NCBI GenBank assembly: GCA_029260515.1
Contig: JAJDDC010000040.1
Location: 62,001 to 126,000 of the forward strand
DNA: 64,000 bases
Direction of reading: 5' to 3'
Origin: Phycisphaerales bacterium
GTDB lineage: Bacteria; Planctomycetota; Phycisphaerae; Phycisphaerales; UBA1924
The position numbers were made by a program, and so were the translations under genes. Position 1 is the first letter of the stretch. Each line of letters begins with the position of its first letter. Below are positions 27,698 to 37,437 of this stretch, in pieces. The notes below the pieces were generated by a model. It saw only the letters and a program-made list of their open reading frames with translations. It was not told the origin of the DNA and ran no database searches.

Positions 27698-29398
27698 GTG
27701 AAGCGAAGCCTCTTCATTCTCGCCGCCGTCGCGGGCGTGTTCGCCGCTGGATGCTCGACCTACCAGGGCGATGCCGACCTGCTCGGCTCGATGGCCCAGG
27801 CCGACTACGGCTCGGCCCGCGCGGTCGCGCTCAACTCCGCGACCGACAAGGTCAAGGACCGCGGCTACCTGCTCGACCGCCAGAAGGTCCTCTGGGCCGC
27901 GATGGCCGAGGGCGACCTCGACACCGCGGGCGCCAGCGCCGACTACGTCTACGACCAGCTCCGCACCCAGGGCGTGAACCAGGGCAAGGCGGTCGGGCGG
28001 TTCCTCGTGGGCGACACAAACGTCCAGGTCTGGAAGGGGGAGCCCTTCGAGCAGGCCGCGGGCTTCACCGCCATCGCGATCGTGGACGGCATGAGCGGCG
28101 ACTGGGGCAACATGCGGGCCTCGGCCCTCAGCTCCCAGTTCCAGCTCAAGGACCTGACCACGGTCGTCGAGGGCGAGCGGGGCGCCAACGAGAAGGCGGG
28201 CGAGCTGTCCGACCGCGAGCTGCTCGTCGCGGGTGTCGCGCGTGCCGAGGAGGAGGACGAGCAGACCGACGAGGCGATCGAGGACTCGATCCCGCTGGCG
28301 GCGTCCGACTTCGAGCCCGGGTACGCCCTGGCCGCGATCGCCGAGCGCCGCCTCGGGTTGTACGAGGAGATGAACGAGTCGCTCCGCAAGCTCGTCGCGG
28401 TCAACCCGGGCCTGGAGCCCCTGGCCGAGCAGATCCGCAATGGGTCGTACAACGCCGTGTTCGTCGTGGACTACGGCCTGGCGCCCAAGAAGATCCGCAC
28501 CGGGCCCGACGGCGCCATCGCCAGCTACGAGGCGCGGACGTATTCTGACGACGCCCCGGTTGTGCTCGATATCAACGGCTACGAGAACCGCTTCCCGGTC
28601 CTCGCCGACTACAACCGCCTCTCGACCGACCTCAAGTGGAACAACTTCGAGGACGTCCGCATCGCCAAGAGCTACGTGGGCACGGGCCTGATCGTGGGCG
28701 GCGCCGCCGTCGCGGTCGTGAGCAACGACTCGACCGCCCAACTCATCGGCCTGGGCATGATCCTGGCGGGCGCCGCCATGAAGTCGTCCGCCGGCGCCGA
28801 CACACGCCACTGCGAGGCCCTGCCCCAGCGCACGTACGTGGTCCTGGCCTCGCTGCCCCAGGGCGAGTCACGCGTCGCCCTCCAGGTCGAGGGACGCCCG
28901 GAGAGCCACCTGGTCCTGCCCGAGGTCGTCTCAGACGGCGCCGGTGACATGCGCCTCTGGTACGTCCGCCTGCCGACCACCGGCGCCGCCTGGGCCAACG
29001 CCTCGGGCGTGTACTACTCCAACGACTCGACCGGGCGCGTGACCGACGCGCCGGACCTGCCCTACATCCTCGGCGGGCATTGCGTCCGCACGCCCAGCGA
29101 GAAGGTCCTCCGCGAGTACCAGCAGGCGGGCTTGCCCGGCTGGGTGAACGTCGCGGACCTGGAGCGGATGTACGCCGAGGAGGGCGTGATCCTGCCGGGC
29201 GCCGGCTCGATGCCGACCGGGCGCCACGTGCTCGAGGGGGGCAACGCGTTCTACACGCCCCCGGCCGGCAGCGCCGGCTTCGTACGTCTGTTCTGCCAGC
29301 AGCACTCGCAATACACTCCCGCGGGCGAGACCGCCAACATGATCCTCCGTGAGATGTACGGCGAGCCCGAGCAAGACGACGCGCTCGTGTCCAACTGA
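27698..29398 (+). CDS. Large lipoprotein, COG3014-like
   Basis: A 566-residue lipoprotein starting with GTG after a GGGGGAG ribosome site; lipobox F-A-A-G-C at residues 15-19. The N-terminal 250 residues look like helical repeats (YGSARAVALNSATDKVKDRGYLLDRQKVLWAAMAEGDLDTA...). The middle contains VFVVDYGLAPKKI and a glycine-rich hydrophobic segment (GTGLIVGGAAVAVVS). The family often accompanies LpoB-like and YcfL-like proteins, as here. Its biochemical role is unknown; a structural or assembly role at the outer membrane is an inference from company. Confidence 0.65.
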   Translation: MKRSLFILAAVAGVFAAGCSTYQGDADLLGSMAQADYGSARAVALNSATDKVKDRGYLLDRQKVLWAAMAEGDLDTAGASADYVYDQLRTQGVNQGKAVGRFLVGDTNVQVWKGEPFEQAAGFTAIAIVDGMSGDWGNMRASALSSQFQLKDLTTVVEGERGANEKAGELSDRELLVAGVARAEEEDEQTDEAIEDSIPLAASDFEPGYALAAIAERRLGLYEEMNESLRKLVAVNPGLEPLAEQIRNGSYNAVFVVDYGLAPKKIRTGPDGAIASYEARTYSDDAPVVLDINGYENRFPVLADYNRLSTDLKWNNFEDVRIAKSYVGTGLIVGGAAVAVVSNDSTAQLIGLGMILAGAAMKSSAGADTRHCEALPQRTYVVLASLPQGESRVALQVEGRPESHLVLPEVVSDGAGDMRLWYVRLPTTGAAWANASGVYYSNDSTGRVTDAPDLPYILGGHCVRTPSEKVLREYQQAGLPGWVNVADLERMYAEEGVILPGAGSMPTGRHVLEGGNAFYTPPAGSAGFVRLFCQQHSQYTPAGETANMILREMYGEPEQDDALVSN

Positions 29399-29464
29399 GC
29401 GCCCACATCCGACCACCCGGGCCGCCCGCAACCCCGGGCCGCGCCCATACCGGGAGACAGACGA

Positions 29465-29902
29465 ATGACACGCGCAACACTGTTCCGGATCATTCCGATC
29501 GCCGCGGCCTGCGCCGCGGGCCTCATCGCGGTCGGCGGCTGCCAGCAGCAGCACGTCTCCCCCGCCGGCGCCGAGCGCGACCCCTTGCCCGTCGAGCTCT
29601 ACCCGGACATCGTCGTGGACCGGGCGCTCGAGCGTGTGATCGTCTCGGACGTGGACCGGATCGTCTGGCGCGCCGGCGAGCCGACCCGCCCCGCCAGCGT
29701 CGCCGTCCCGATCCGGAGCCTCTCCAACTACGACGTGCACACCCAGTACCGCGTCCTGTGGTACGACGACTCGGGTGTCCAGATCGGCGCAACCCAGTGG
29801 CGGTTCGTCTCACTGGCGCCCCAGGTCGAGCAGCAGTTCCAGGGAAACTCCACGTCGGGCAAGGTCCAGGCGTGGCGGATGGAGATACGCGTCGCCAGGT
29901 GA
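29465..29902 (+). CDS. YcfL-like lipoprotein (DUF1425)
   Basis: A 145-residue lipoprotein, lipobox V-G-G-C. The mature part (SVAVPIRSLSNYDVHTQYRVLWYDDSGVQIGATQWRFVSLAPQVEQQFQGNS) has the DUF1425 pattern of an immunoglobulin-like sandwich with Y-R-x-x-W-x-D-x-x-G. E. coli ycfL and lpoB are adjacent, and here the two families occur in one operon, supporting the LpoB assignment. The preceding gap is 66 bases with a GGGAGA ribosome site. Confidence 0.72.
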   Translation: MTRATLFRIIPIAAACAAGLIAVGGCQQQHVSPAGAERDPLPVELYPDIVVDRALERVIVSDVDRIVWRAGEPTRPASVAVPIRSLSNYDVHTQYRVLWYDDSGVQIGATQWRFVSLAPQVEQQFQGNSTSGKVQAWRMEIRVAR

Positions 29903-29938
29903 GCCCGGGCGGCGTGTGAGCAAGCAGGAGGAGCCCCG

Positions 29939-31894
29939 ATGCGTCCCGTCACCCACCTCGCGGCCGCGGTCCTCGCCGTCGCCTGCGCCGCTCTCGCGCC
30001 CAGCGCCGCACTCGCCCAGCCCATGGGCGACCCCCAGCCGATCAAACCGACCGTCGCCGGCCCGGACATCGGCGTCTGGGCCCAGGCCTACGAGGCGTAC
30101 GGATACCCCCGCGTGCTTGTGCTGTGCGGACGCACCGCCCGCTCGGGCGAGGACGGGCTCTTCGCCCCCTCCTCGTCGGGCTTCGCCTACCAGTTCAAGT
30201 CCGCGTTCGAGTCGATCATCAACGACCCCGACGTCGGGCTCGACCTGATCGACGTGGACTCGCTCGTCAGCGCGACCAAACGTCTGGGCAACGCCCTGGA
30301 CATGGCCGCCGAGCCCGAGGCGATCAGGCTGCTCGCCAACGAGCTGTCGGCGGACATGGTGATTCTGGTCAAGTTCCTGGACGCCGACCCGCGGGCCAAC
30401 CCGGGCGTCGAGGCGAACATGACCTTCGAGGTCGTGGACCCGTCGCGGGGCGGCAAGCTCGTGACCTTCCCCTTCCGCTGGCAGCGCGACGACTCGGTCC
30501 CCTGGATCAACCGGTACGCCAACGACCTGGCGGTCAAGTTCATCAACGACTTCGCCCGCAGGGCGCCCAGGGCGGGCTGGGTCGAGGTCCGCGCCGTCGG
30601 CTTCGGAGACAACCCCGGGCACGTCAAGGCGTTCCGCGACAGCATCGAGGGCATGGACTTCGTCAAGAGCGTCCGCCCGCCCCGCTCGAGCGTCTTCGTG
30701 GACCCGTACTCGGGCGAGCGTCAGACGCTCCAGACGTACCGCATCCAGTTCATGGGCGACATGCTGGACCTGGCCGCCCAGATCGAGAACAGCCAGTTCA
30801 ACATCGACGGGCGTGAGGTCCGCGTGATCCTGCTCGAGACGTCCGCCCTGACTGTCAAGATCGTGCCCGAGGAGGCCGAGATCGCGGCCAACGAGCCCCT
30901 GGCCCGGGCCCAGTGCGAGGAACTGATTCTCCGCCCCGACGACCCCGGCATCGCGCAGCGCGGGCTGCTGCTCCAGCTCTACCAGGCCAAGAACTCGCCC
31001 CGCTTCGCCCTGCTCGTGAACCGGGCGCCGACGCGGGCCGAACGCCTGCGGATCGAGTCCGAGGGCGGCTCGATCTCGGGCGACACCGTCGTGCTCGTCC
31101 AGACCGGCACGGTCAACCAGATCCAGGACGGGTCCGCCAGCGGCTCGGTCGTCACCCAAGGCGACGACTCCGAACTCCGCGAGGTGACCGCTCTTGAGAG
31201 CCAGACCAACCAGATCGAGGTCGCGATGTACAACCTGCTGGGCACCAACCTGCTCGGCTTCAAACGCATCGAGCCGTCGATCGCCCGGGCCCGCATCGCC
31301 GGCGAGGCCGAGCGCCAGTCGGGCGTCTTCGGCGAGTCCGAGATCGTCGAGATCCTCCGCCAGGAGAACATCGCCGACGTCATCATCTTCGGGCGCGGCA
31401 CGAGCATGCGCGAGTCCAACGGCGAACGCCGCGCGACCTACACGTTCCGCGCCGTGAGTATCGCCGACGCCGAGTATCTCGCGGGCGCGATCGTTTCCGG
31501 GCGACTCGGGTACGCGAGCGAGCAGGACCTGATCACGCGGATGGCCGAGCAGGCGATCCAGTCGATCGCGTGCGAACTGATCCAGGAGTGGTCACCCCCG
31601 ACCGAGATGGCAGGGATGGTCAAGGGCGCGAAGGGCTCGTCGGATATGGACGACTTCCTCAAGGCGCTCAAGAAGCTCGCCGCAGACCCGGACAACCCGG
31701 GCGCGCTGAGCGCCCCGGGATCGTCGAGCTTCCGCGACGGAGCGGACGGCGGGTACTTCAGCGTCTCGCTCATGTACGACTGCGCGTTCAACGAGCTGTT
31801 CGACGAGTTCCGCCGCCTCGCGGGCGAGCTGCCCTACCAGCTCGAGATCGAGACGCTCGAAACAAGCAACGTCGTGCTGCGGATTGTCCGCTGA
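29939..31894 (+). CDS. Exported protein of unknown function at end of lipoprotein operon
   Basis: A 651-residue secreted protein with a clear signal peptide (LAAAVLAVACAALAPSAALAQ). No family is recognised with confidence. Several segments look like successive alpha/beta domains, e.g. YPRVLVLCGRTARS at 35-50, WVEVRAVGFGDNPGHVKAFRDSIEGMDFV around 220-245, and IADVIIFGRGTSMRE around 480. The first and last resemble the nucleotide-free CsgG/LpoB-type alpha-beta sandwich in secondary-structure rhythm only. It begins 36 bases after the YcfL-like gene with a GGAGGAG site, so it belongs to the same operon and probably to the same envelope complex. Confidence 0.55.
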   Translation: MRPVTHLAAAVLAVACAALAPSAALAQPMGDPQPIKPTVAGPDIGVWAQAYEAYGYPRVLVLCGRTARSGEDGLFAPSSSGFAYQFKSAFESIINDPDVGLDLIDVDSLVSATKRLGNALDMAAEPEAIRLLANELSADMVILVKFLDADPRANPGVEANMTFEVVDPSRGGKLVTFPFRWQRDDSVPWINRYANDLAVKFINDFARRAPRAGWVEVRAVGFGDNPGHVKAFRDSIEGMDFVKSVRPPRSSVFVDPYSGERQTLQTYRIQFMGDMLDLAAQIENSQFNIDGREVRVILLETSALTVKIVPEEAEIAANEPLARAQCEELILRPDDPGIAQRGLLLQLYQAKNSPRFALLVNRAPTRAERLRIESEGGSISGDTVVLVQTGTVNQIQDGSASGSVVTQGDDSELREVTALESQTNQIEVAMYNLLGTNLLGFKRIEPSIARARIAGEAERQSGVFGESEIVEILRQENIADVIIFGRGTSMRESNGERRATYTFRAVSIADAEYLAGAIVSGRLGYASEQDLITRMAEQAIQSIACELIQEWSPPTEMAGMVKGAKGSSDMDDFLKALKKLAADPDNPGALSAPGSSSFRDGADGGYFSVSLMYDCAFNELFDEFRRLAGELPYQLEIETLETSNVVLRIVR

Positions 31895-31912
31895 GCGCGT
31901 TGCTCGCCGCGG

Positions 31913-33673
31913 CTAGTCCGTCGTGCGGATAAACGTGGGGTCGAGCACCAGCCCACGCGCCAGCTCCGCGACCCGCGCCCCTGCGTTGTCCGGCGCGTCC
32001 ACGCCTAGACGCACGAAGATGTAGGTCGGGCCGAACGTCTCGTTGCGGTTGCGGACAGAGACCTCAACGCCCGCGATCCCCGCCGCGTCGATCCGCCGGG
32101 CCAGTTCGCGCCGGACGCCCGAGGCGTCCGTGCGCAGCTCGTTGACGGCGCTCGCGCCGAGCCCGGCGAGCAGACGCCCCGCCCGCTCGACCTCCGCCGT
32201 GTTGACCACCGGGCCCGAGACAACCACCCGCTCACCCACCGCCCGGACCTCCGCCAGATCCAGGGGCAGGGCCTCGCGCGCAGAGGCGAGCAGCTCATCT
32301 GCACGAACGGGCGACGCCGGGTCGGGGCTGGAATCGGCGCCGGTTGATTCCTCGCCCAGCGTCTCGGCTCGGTCAGGGTCCGCGGCCTCCTCGGGCGCGG
32401 GAAGCGAGGTGGCCAAATCGGCGGAGACCTCGGGGGGCGCGACCGCGATCTCATCCTGGCGCACCACCGCAGGGAGCGGCTCCTGCGGGACGCGTTGTGC
32501 GGCGTTCGCCATCACCCAGACCAATACCGCGACGCCGCAGAGCACGACGACAACGCCGACCACGCCCGCGCCGACGAGCACGGGAACGAGCCAGCCACGC
32601 CGCCGGCCCTGCGCCTGCTTCGCGCCCGCCGACGATGCCGCCCGCGCGCCGGCGGGCCCGGTCTCGCCCGGGCGCCCCGCTGCCCAGGCCTCGAGCGCCC
32701 GCCCGAGTTCGAGCGCGGTCGAGGGGCGACGCTGGCGATCGGGGTCCAGCGCCGGAGACAGGATCGACTCGAGCGAGCGAACGCCGGCCTCGAACTCGTC
32801 GGCCGTGCACCGCCGCTCGCCCGCCAGGCGGTCGAGGTCCGCGGCCGACGCCAACGCCGCCGAGACAGGCTCGTAGTCCAGCACCCGCCCGTCGCCCGCG
32901 TCGCGCACCGGCGTCGGCGCCCGCCCCACCGCGAGCGTGTGCATCGTCGCGGCCAGCGACCACACGTCGGCACGTCGATCCACATCGAGCCGCGTCCGCC
33001 CGTCCTGCTCTGGGCTCAGATACCCGGGGGTCCCCGCCGACATATGCCCGCCAGAGTCGTGCTCGAATACCGAACTCGGGCCCAGCAGGTGCGCGAGCCC
33101 GAAGTCCACGATCTTCACACTCGGCTCGCCGCCCACATAGCTCACGAGCAGGTTGTCGGGTTTGATGTCCCGGTGCACGAGGCCCATCTCGTGCGCGTGA
33201 TGGGCGCCCCGGCACGCCTGGGCCACCAGCCCCGCCCTGGCCTGGAGCGTGAGACGGTTCATGCGCACGAACGCCGTCATCGGCTCGCCCCGAACGTACT
33301 CCATCACCAGGTACGGCGCCCCGTCCTCGGTCTCGCCCGCGTCGATGAATCGGGCGATATTCGGGTGTTCAAGCGATGCAAGCACGCGCCGCTCGGCGTC
33401 GAAGAAACTCCGGAACGTCTCGCCGTGCCGATCGGGGCGGAGCGTCTTGATCGCGACGTCGTGCGACACCGGCTCGACGCGGTGGGCCCGGAGCACCCGT
33501 CCGAACCCGCCCGCGGAGATCTGCTCGACAACGGTATATGCGCCGATCTTCTCACCCGGCGCAAACCCTGGGTCGCCCGCACCCGCGTCCCCGCCGCCGG
33601 GCACGGGGCCGACGCGCGAGATCGTCTCGGGCTCGTCGGCGTGCGCGTCGTTCTCGTGATCGTGCGTCGTCAT
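31913..33673 (-). CDS. Membrane Ser/Thr protein kinase with C-terminal extracytoplasmic domain
   Basis: A 586-residue Hanks-type kinase. Kinase domain residues about 42-330: glycine loop ISAGGFGRV, VAIK lysine, HRDIKPDN catalytic loop (Asp169), DFGLA, and the activation segment ending GTPGYLSPEQ. A single transmembrane helix follows (about 355-386), then about 200 outside residues: an acidic Ala/Glu-rich linker and a terminal alpha/beta domain with AVGERVVVSGPVVNTAEVERAGRLLAGLGA, reminiscent of BON-type domains. Planctomycetes carry many such kinases. The lipoprotein upstream (26 bases away) is probably co-transcribed. Confidence 0.88.
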   Translation of the reverse strand: MTTHDHENDAHADEPETISRVGPVPGGGDAGAGDPGFAPGEKIGAYTVVEQISAGGFGRVLRAHRVEPVSHDVAIKTLRPDRHGETFRSFFDAERRVLASLEHPNIARFIDAGETEDGAPYLVMEYVRGEPMTAFVRMNRLTLQARAGLVAQACRGAHHAHEMGLVHRDIKPDNLLVSYVGGEPSVKIVDFGLAHLLGPSSVFEHDSGGHMSAGTPGYLSPEQDGRTRLDVDRRADVWSLAATMHTLAVGRAPTPVRDAGDGRVLDYEPVSAALASAADLDRLAGERRCTADEFEAGVRSLESILSPALDPDRQRRPSTALELGRALEAWAAGRPGETGPAGARAASSAGAKQAQGRRRGWLVPVLVGAGVVGVVVVLCGVAVLVWVMANAAQRVPQEPLPAVVRQDEIAVAPPEVSADLATSLPAPEEAADPDRAETLGEESTGADSSPDPASPVRADELLASAREALPLDLAEVRAVGERVVVSGPVVNTAEVERAGRLLAGLGASAVNELRTDASGVRRELARRIDAAGIAGVEVSVRNRNETFGPTYIFVRLGVDAPDNAGARVAELARGLVLDPTFIRTTD

Positions 33674-33699
33674 GCCCGGGTCCGATCGTCGTGGACGGC

Positions 33700-34323
33700 C
33701 TACGGCTCGGCGTGCAGCGCCGCGACCTCGGCCGATGCAAGCGTGAGAGACTCGCCCACACCCGTCAGCGGCAAGGTGATGTCTGCCGGATCAAAGTCGG
33801 CGGGCGTAAGCTCGCCTTTCCATGACCGAACGATCGACTCCAACGCCTCGAGCGACGACTCAAGACTCCCCGCAGCCCGATCCAGCAACTCGATAGCACG
33901 CTCGGCCCGGGCCCGCCTGCCCCCGTCGATCTCGCCCGGCGGCGCGCCGGGCGACCGCTGCTCCGCGGCGCGGAGCACGTCGCCGATCGACGCGGTCCGT
34001 TTCCGCGCCTCCCAGAGCCGCCCGGACGCCTCGAATCGCCGGTCCTCGAGCCGTTTCCAGAGAAGCAACGGGTGCTCACGCAGCCAGGGGTCGTTGAACG
34101 CGCCCGCGGCATCGACCAACAACGCCTCCGTCGCACGGTGCATCGCCAACGACTCGTCGGCCCGCGTCGCGAGCAGCGCCGGCGCCGATTCGCTCCGCTG
34201 CCGCACCATGTCGTGGTACACGGAGTTGCACCCGGGCGTGAGCACGAGCAAAACGCCCGCCACCAGCCCGATCCCACCCGCGCGGACCAACCGTCCCGGG
34301 CCACTCGATGCGTCGTGATTCAT
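33700..34323 (-). CDS. Putative lipoprotein, uncharacterised
   Basis: A 207-residue predicted lipoprotein: MNHDAS..., a hydrophobic stretch (GGIGLVAGVLLVLTPGC) with lipobox L-T-P-G-C, then a mostly helical, charged mature part (ADESLAMHRATEALLVDAAGAFN, ARAERAIELLDRAAGSLESSLEALESIV). No family recognised. It lies directly upstream of the Ser/Thr kinase on the same strand, so it may be part of the kinase's signalling unit. Start 34323 is chosen for the signal sequence; upstream in-frame codons are arginine-rich and not credible. Confidence 0.6.
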   Translation of the reverse strand: MNHDASSGPGRLVRAGGIGLVAGVLLVLTPGCNSVYHDMVRQRSESAPALLATRADESLAMHRATEALLVDAAGAFNDPWLREHPLLLWKRLEDRRFEASGRLWEARKRTASIGDVLRAAEQRSPGAPPGEIDGGRRARAERAIELLDRAAGSLESSLEALESIVRSWKGELTPADFDPADITLPLTGVGESLTLASAEVAALHAEP

Positions 34324-34430
34324 GAATCGGTTCTCACGATGTTTCCCCCGTTTGCCGAACAATGTTCTGAGAGAATACGCTCTCCCGACGGCGTCCACAC
34401 GCCGCCCCTGGCCCGGAGACGAACCCAGCC

Positions 34431-35702
34431 ATGCATGCCCGCACCAAGACCCTCTCCCGCCAGTTCGCCGTCGCCGCGGCCTGTGTGCTGGCCCTCGCTG
34501 TCGATCGGGCTCCGGCCAACGAGACGGACCAGTACACGCTCCCCATCGATCAGCCGTTCGCCGACCTCGGACCACTCTTCGATTCGGTCCACTACGAGGT
34601 TCTCACCCGGGCCACAGAGCTGCTCAACGGCCGGCTCCGCATCGCCGTCCTCGCGGGCGATCAGCCGCGGATCGACGAACTCACATCGCCCGGCGCCGTC
34701 GCCGACGCGGTCCGCGCCCAGTTCATGCCCGGGTTCATCGAAACGCTCAACATCGAGCGCGCAGTGCGCACAGGACCGGCGCGCAAGGCCTACCCCGACC
34801 AGATCACCGCGTACAAGACGCTCGGCTGGATCTACGCCTGGGCCCACCTGCCCATCGACCCACGCCGCATCCCGCTCATGGTCCAGTCCTCGACCATCCG
34901 CGTGCACGGCTCGTACTTCGGCACCGACAAGATGGCCCACTTCCACGACCTGGGCCACTACTACTTCAAGAGCTACCTCGCCCGCATCGCCGAAGGCTCC
35001 ACGCCCGAGGAGGCTCGCGAGTGGGTCGTCTGGTGGTACTCTAGGGGGCCGATCTCCGAGACACTCGCGATCGGCTCGCTCGCGACCGGCGTCGTCTCCA
35101 ACGCGGACCTTGCATCAAACTACGCGGGCATGAAGTTCTACGAGAACCTGACCTCGCCAGTGATGCTCCAGGGCGAGCAACGCCCCCCGCTGCTCGTCGT
35201 CCGCGACGGCGCCTGGCGGCTCAACTTCCACGTCCGCCCGGAATCGGGATTCATGGCCCCATTCTTCTCTGACCATTTCAACGAGGCGCTCAACCCCAAC
35301 GTCTACGAGTTCGGCATGCGTGGATCCATCAAACGTCATGTCCGCAAGATCGCCGACCGCGTGCTCACCTTCTACGCAGACGAGGACGGCCAACCACGCA
35401 CGCACCAGTGGTTCGAGGACACCGCCGTCGAACTACGCACGCTCTACGGCGAGGAATACGGCGCCTACATCAGGGAGGACGTCATGTTCACAATCGCCGA
35501 CCTGTGCTACGGGCCGGTCGATGCCGAAGAGCGAGGCGACGCCACCGCGCCGGCCGACGAGATCGCGTCAGACACCACGCCCCCCGCTGAACCGGCGAAC
35601 GAGCCTGTGATGCCCGCGGAAAGCAGAGCATCGTCGACCACACCCGAGGCGACAGGCAATGCACCAGGCGAGACAATGGACGTCACGCCCGCCGGGGACT
35701 GA
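34431..35702 (+). CDS. Exported protein of unknown function
   Basis: A 423-residue protein with a cleavable signal peptide (FAVAAACVLALAVDRAPA). The core has a His/aromatic-rich stretch YFGTDKMAHFHDLGHYYFKSY near residue 163, which resembles the D-K-x-x-H-F motif of small envelope proteins of the DUF2279/YfiM type, and later an F-x-S-D-H-F-N-E-A-L-N-P segment. The last 60 residues are low-complexity (Ala, Thr, Pro, Glu). No function is claimed. Divergent from the lipoprotein-kinase pair. Confidence 0.6.
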   Translation: MHARTKTLSRQFAVAAACVLALAVDRAPANETDQYTLPIDQPFADLGPLFDSVHYEVLTRATELLNGRLRIAVLAGDQPRIDELTSPGAVADAVRAQFMPGFIETLNIERAVRTGPARKAYPDQITAYKTLGWIYAWAHLPIDPRRIPLMVQSSTIRVHGSYFGTDKMAHFHDLGHYYFKSYLARIAEGSTPEEAREWVVWWYSRGPISETLAIGSLATGVVSNADLASNYAGMKFYENLTSPVMLQGEQRPPLLVVRDGAWRLNFHVRPESGFMAPFFSDHFNEALNPNVYEFGMRGSIKRHVRKIADRVLTFYADEDGQPRTHQWFEDTAVELRTLYGEEYGAYIREDVMFTIADLCYGPVDAEERGDATAPADEIASDTTPPAEPANEPVMPAESRASSTTPEATGNAPGETMDVTPAGD

Positions 35703-35738
35703 CGATCCGCGCGACTCTGCGCCCGGACCCGGCCGTAA

Positions 35739-37121
35739 TCAGCCGCGGCTCGGGCGCCCTGCCCCGCCACCCCTGGACCGCTGAGGTCTGGCGACGCCCT
35801 TCCCGGGCTTGCGGCTCCCGCCCCCCGCTGGGGCGCCACCGCCCGAGCCGTGTGACGAGCGACTCCTCGTCGCGGACTTCGGGCGCCCGTTGGCGTTGGG
35901 GTTTCGGCGCTGGCGACGGCGCGGCGCGACGCCCGACTCCGTGCGTCCCCCCTCCTCGACGCGTGCACCGCCACCGGAGCGGCGGTCGTCGCCGCCACCC
36001 TCGGCCGTCATGCGTGCGCCAACAAGCTGCTCGATCGCGCGCAGGAAGCCCCGCTCCTCGCGGTCGCAGAACGAGATCGCGATGCCCAGAGCCCCGGCGC
36101 GCCCGGTCCGCCCGATACGGTGGACGTACGCTTCGGGCTCGTTGGGCAGGTTGTAGTTGAACACGTGGGAGATTGCGTCCACGTCCAGGCCGCGTGCCGC
36201 GACATCCGTCGCGACAAGCACCCGGGCCCGACCCGAGCGGAACGCCTCGAGGGCCCGCTGGCGCTGGGCCTGCGATTTGTTGCCGTGGATGGAGTCCGCC
36301 GCCACGCCCGAACGCGAGAGCTTGCGCGACAGGTTGTCAGCGCCGTGCTTGGTCCGTGTGAACACCAGCGCCCGCTCGACGGTGCGGTCATCGAGCAGCT
36401 TCTGGAGCAGCGCCAGCTTGTGCTGGTTGTCCACCATGTACAGAGACTGGGCAATCTTGGGCGCCGCGGATGCCACCGGTGTGACCGCGATCCGCGCCGG
36501 GTCGCGCAGCAACGAATCGGCCAGCCGCGAGATGTTGGGCGGCATCGTCGCCGAGAACAGCAGCGTCTGGCGCTGCGTGGGCAAAGCCGCCCCGATCCGC
36601 CTGATCGGCTGGATGAACCCCATGTCAAGCATCCGGTCCGCCTCGTCGAGGACGAAGTGCGTGACGCCCCGCAGGTCCACGTAACCCTGGTCCATCAGGT
36701 CCATCAGGCGCCCGGGCGTCGCGACGATGATGTCCACGCCCGCGCGAAGACGCCGGACCTGGGGAGTCTGCTTGACGCCGCCGAAGATCACGGCGGTCCG
36801 CAACCCCAGACCGCGCCCGTACGTGTCGAAACTGTCGGCGATCTGTGTCGCAAGCTCACGCGTGGGCGACAGGATCAACGCCCGAGCGACGGCGGGCCCG
36901 CGGCGCGTCGTGTCCGTGGGCGCCGTGTGAAGGTGATGCAGGATCGGCAGCGCGAACGCCGCGGTCTTGCCCGTGCCCGTCTGGGCGCAGCCGAGCATGT
37001 CACGCCCGGCGAGGATCGGCGGGATCGCCTGTGCCTGGATGGGTGTGGGCGTGTCGTACCCCTCGCGGGTCACCGCGTCGAGGATGGGGGAGGCGAGGTC
37101 GAGTGAACTGAAGTGCAACAA
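35739..37121 (-). CDS. rhlE: DEAD-box ATP-dependent RNA helicase, RhlE type
   Basis: A 460-residue RNA helicase. Q-motif region ([15 protein letters not shown]), Walker [22 protein letters not shown] box [13 protein letters not shown] motif (LFSATMP), and [10 protein letters not shown] of motif VI are all present. The tail after residue 370 is a basic, Gly/Arg/Ser-rich extension, as in RhlE proteins, likely an RNA-binding tail. Start is TTG (37121, or the adjacent TTG at 37118). It shares a 316-base upstream region with a divergent flavoprotein gene. Confidence 0.9.
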   Translation of the reverse strand: MLHFSSLDLASPILDAVTREGYDTPTPIQAQAIPPILAGRDMLGCAQTGTGKTAAFALPILHHLHTAPTDTTRRGPAVARALILSPTRELATQIADSFDTYGRGLGLRTAVIFGGVKQTPQVRRLRAGVDIIVATPGRLMDLMDQGYVDLRGVTHFVLDEADRMLDMGFIQPIRRIGAALPTQRQTLLFSATMPPNISRLADSLLRDPARIAVTPVASAAPKIAQSLYMVDNQHKLALLQKLLDDRTVERALVFTRTKHGADNLSRKLSRSGVAADSIHGNKSQAQRQRALEAFRSGRARVLVATDVAARGLDVDAISHVFNYNLPNEPEAYVHRIGRTGRAGALGIAISFCDREERGFLRAIEQLVGARMTAEGGGDDRRSGGGARVEEGGRTESGVAPRRRQRRNPNANGRPKSATRSRSSHGSGGGAPAGGGSRKPGKGVARPQRSRGGGAGRPSRG

Positions 37122-37437
37122 CAGAGATTCTCCGACACCCCGCGGCAGACACCGCGCGGCGAGTGTGAGGGCTTCCTCGCGCCAACTGATTGGAACAAGT
37201 GCGGCCGGCTGGGTGCGCGACCCGCGGAGTACGCCGCGGGCGCCGCCAGCAGATTCTCAGTCCCACCCCGCCACCCCCGGGGGGCGGTCAAGGGCGGGCG
37301 AGGCCACCGGCCATGAGACGAACAATAGGCGCCCCGGACCCCTGAACGCTGGGCCGAGCGAACTCCATCTCCCAGCATCGTCATTCCGGCGCCCCCATCG
37401 GAGTCCATCGTCGCTCCACCGCCAGATAAACTCGGGC
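37122..37437. other. Intergenic region between divergent rhlE and flavoprotein genes
   Basis: 316 bases without a credible gene. It contains short GC palindromes (for example CCCCCGGGGG around 37275) but no promoter pair I would defend. It must hold the promoters for both flanking genes. Confidence 0.4.

Noticed and set aside
36967..37437. N-terminal extension of the flavoprotein
   Set aside because: Overlaps the start of rhlE on the other strand and shows no protein character; FAD motif begins right after TTG 37438.
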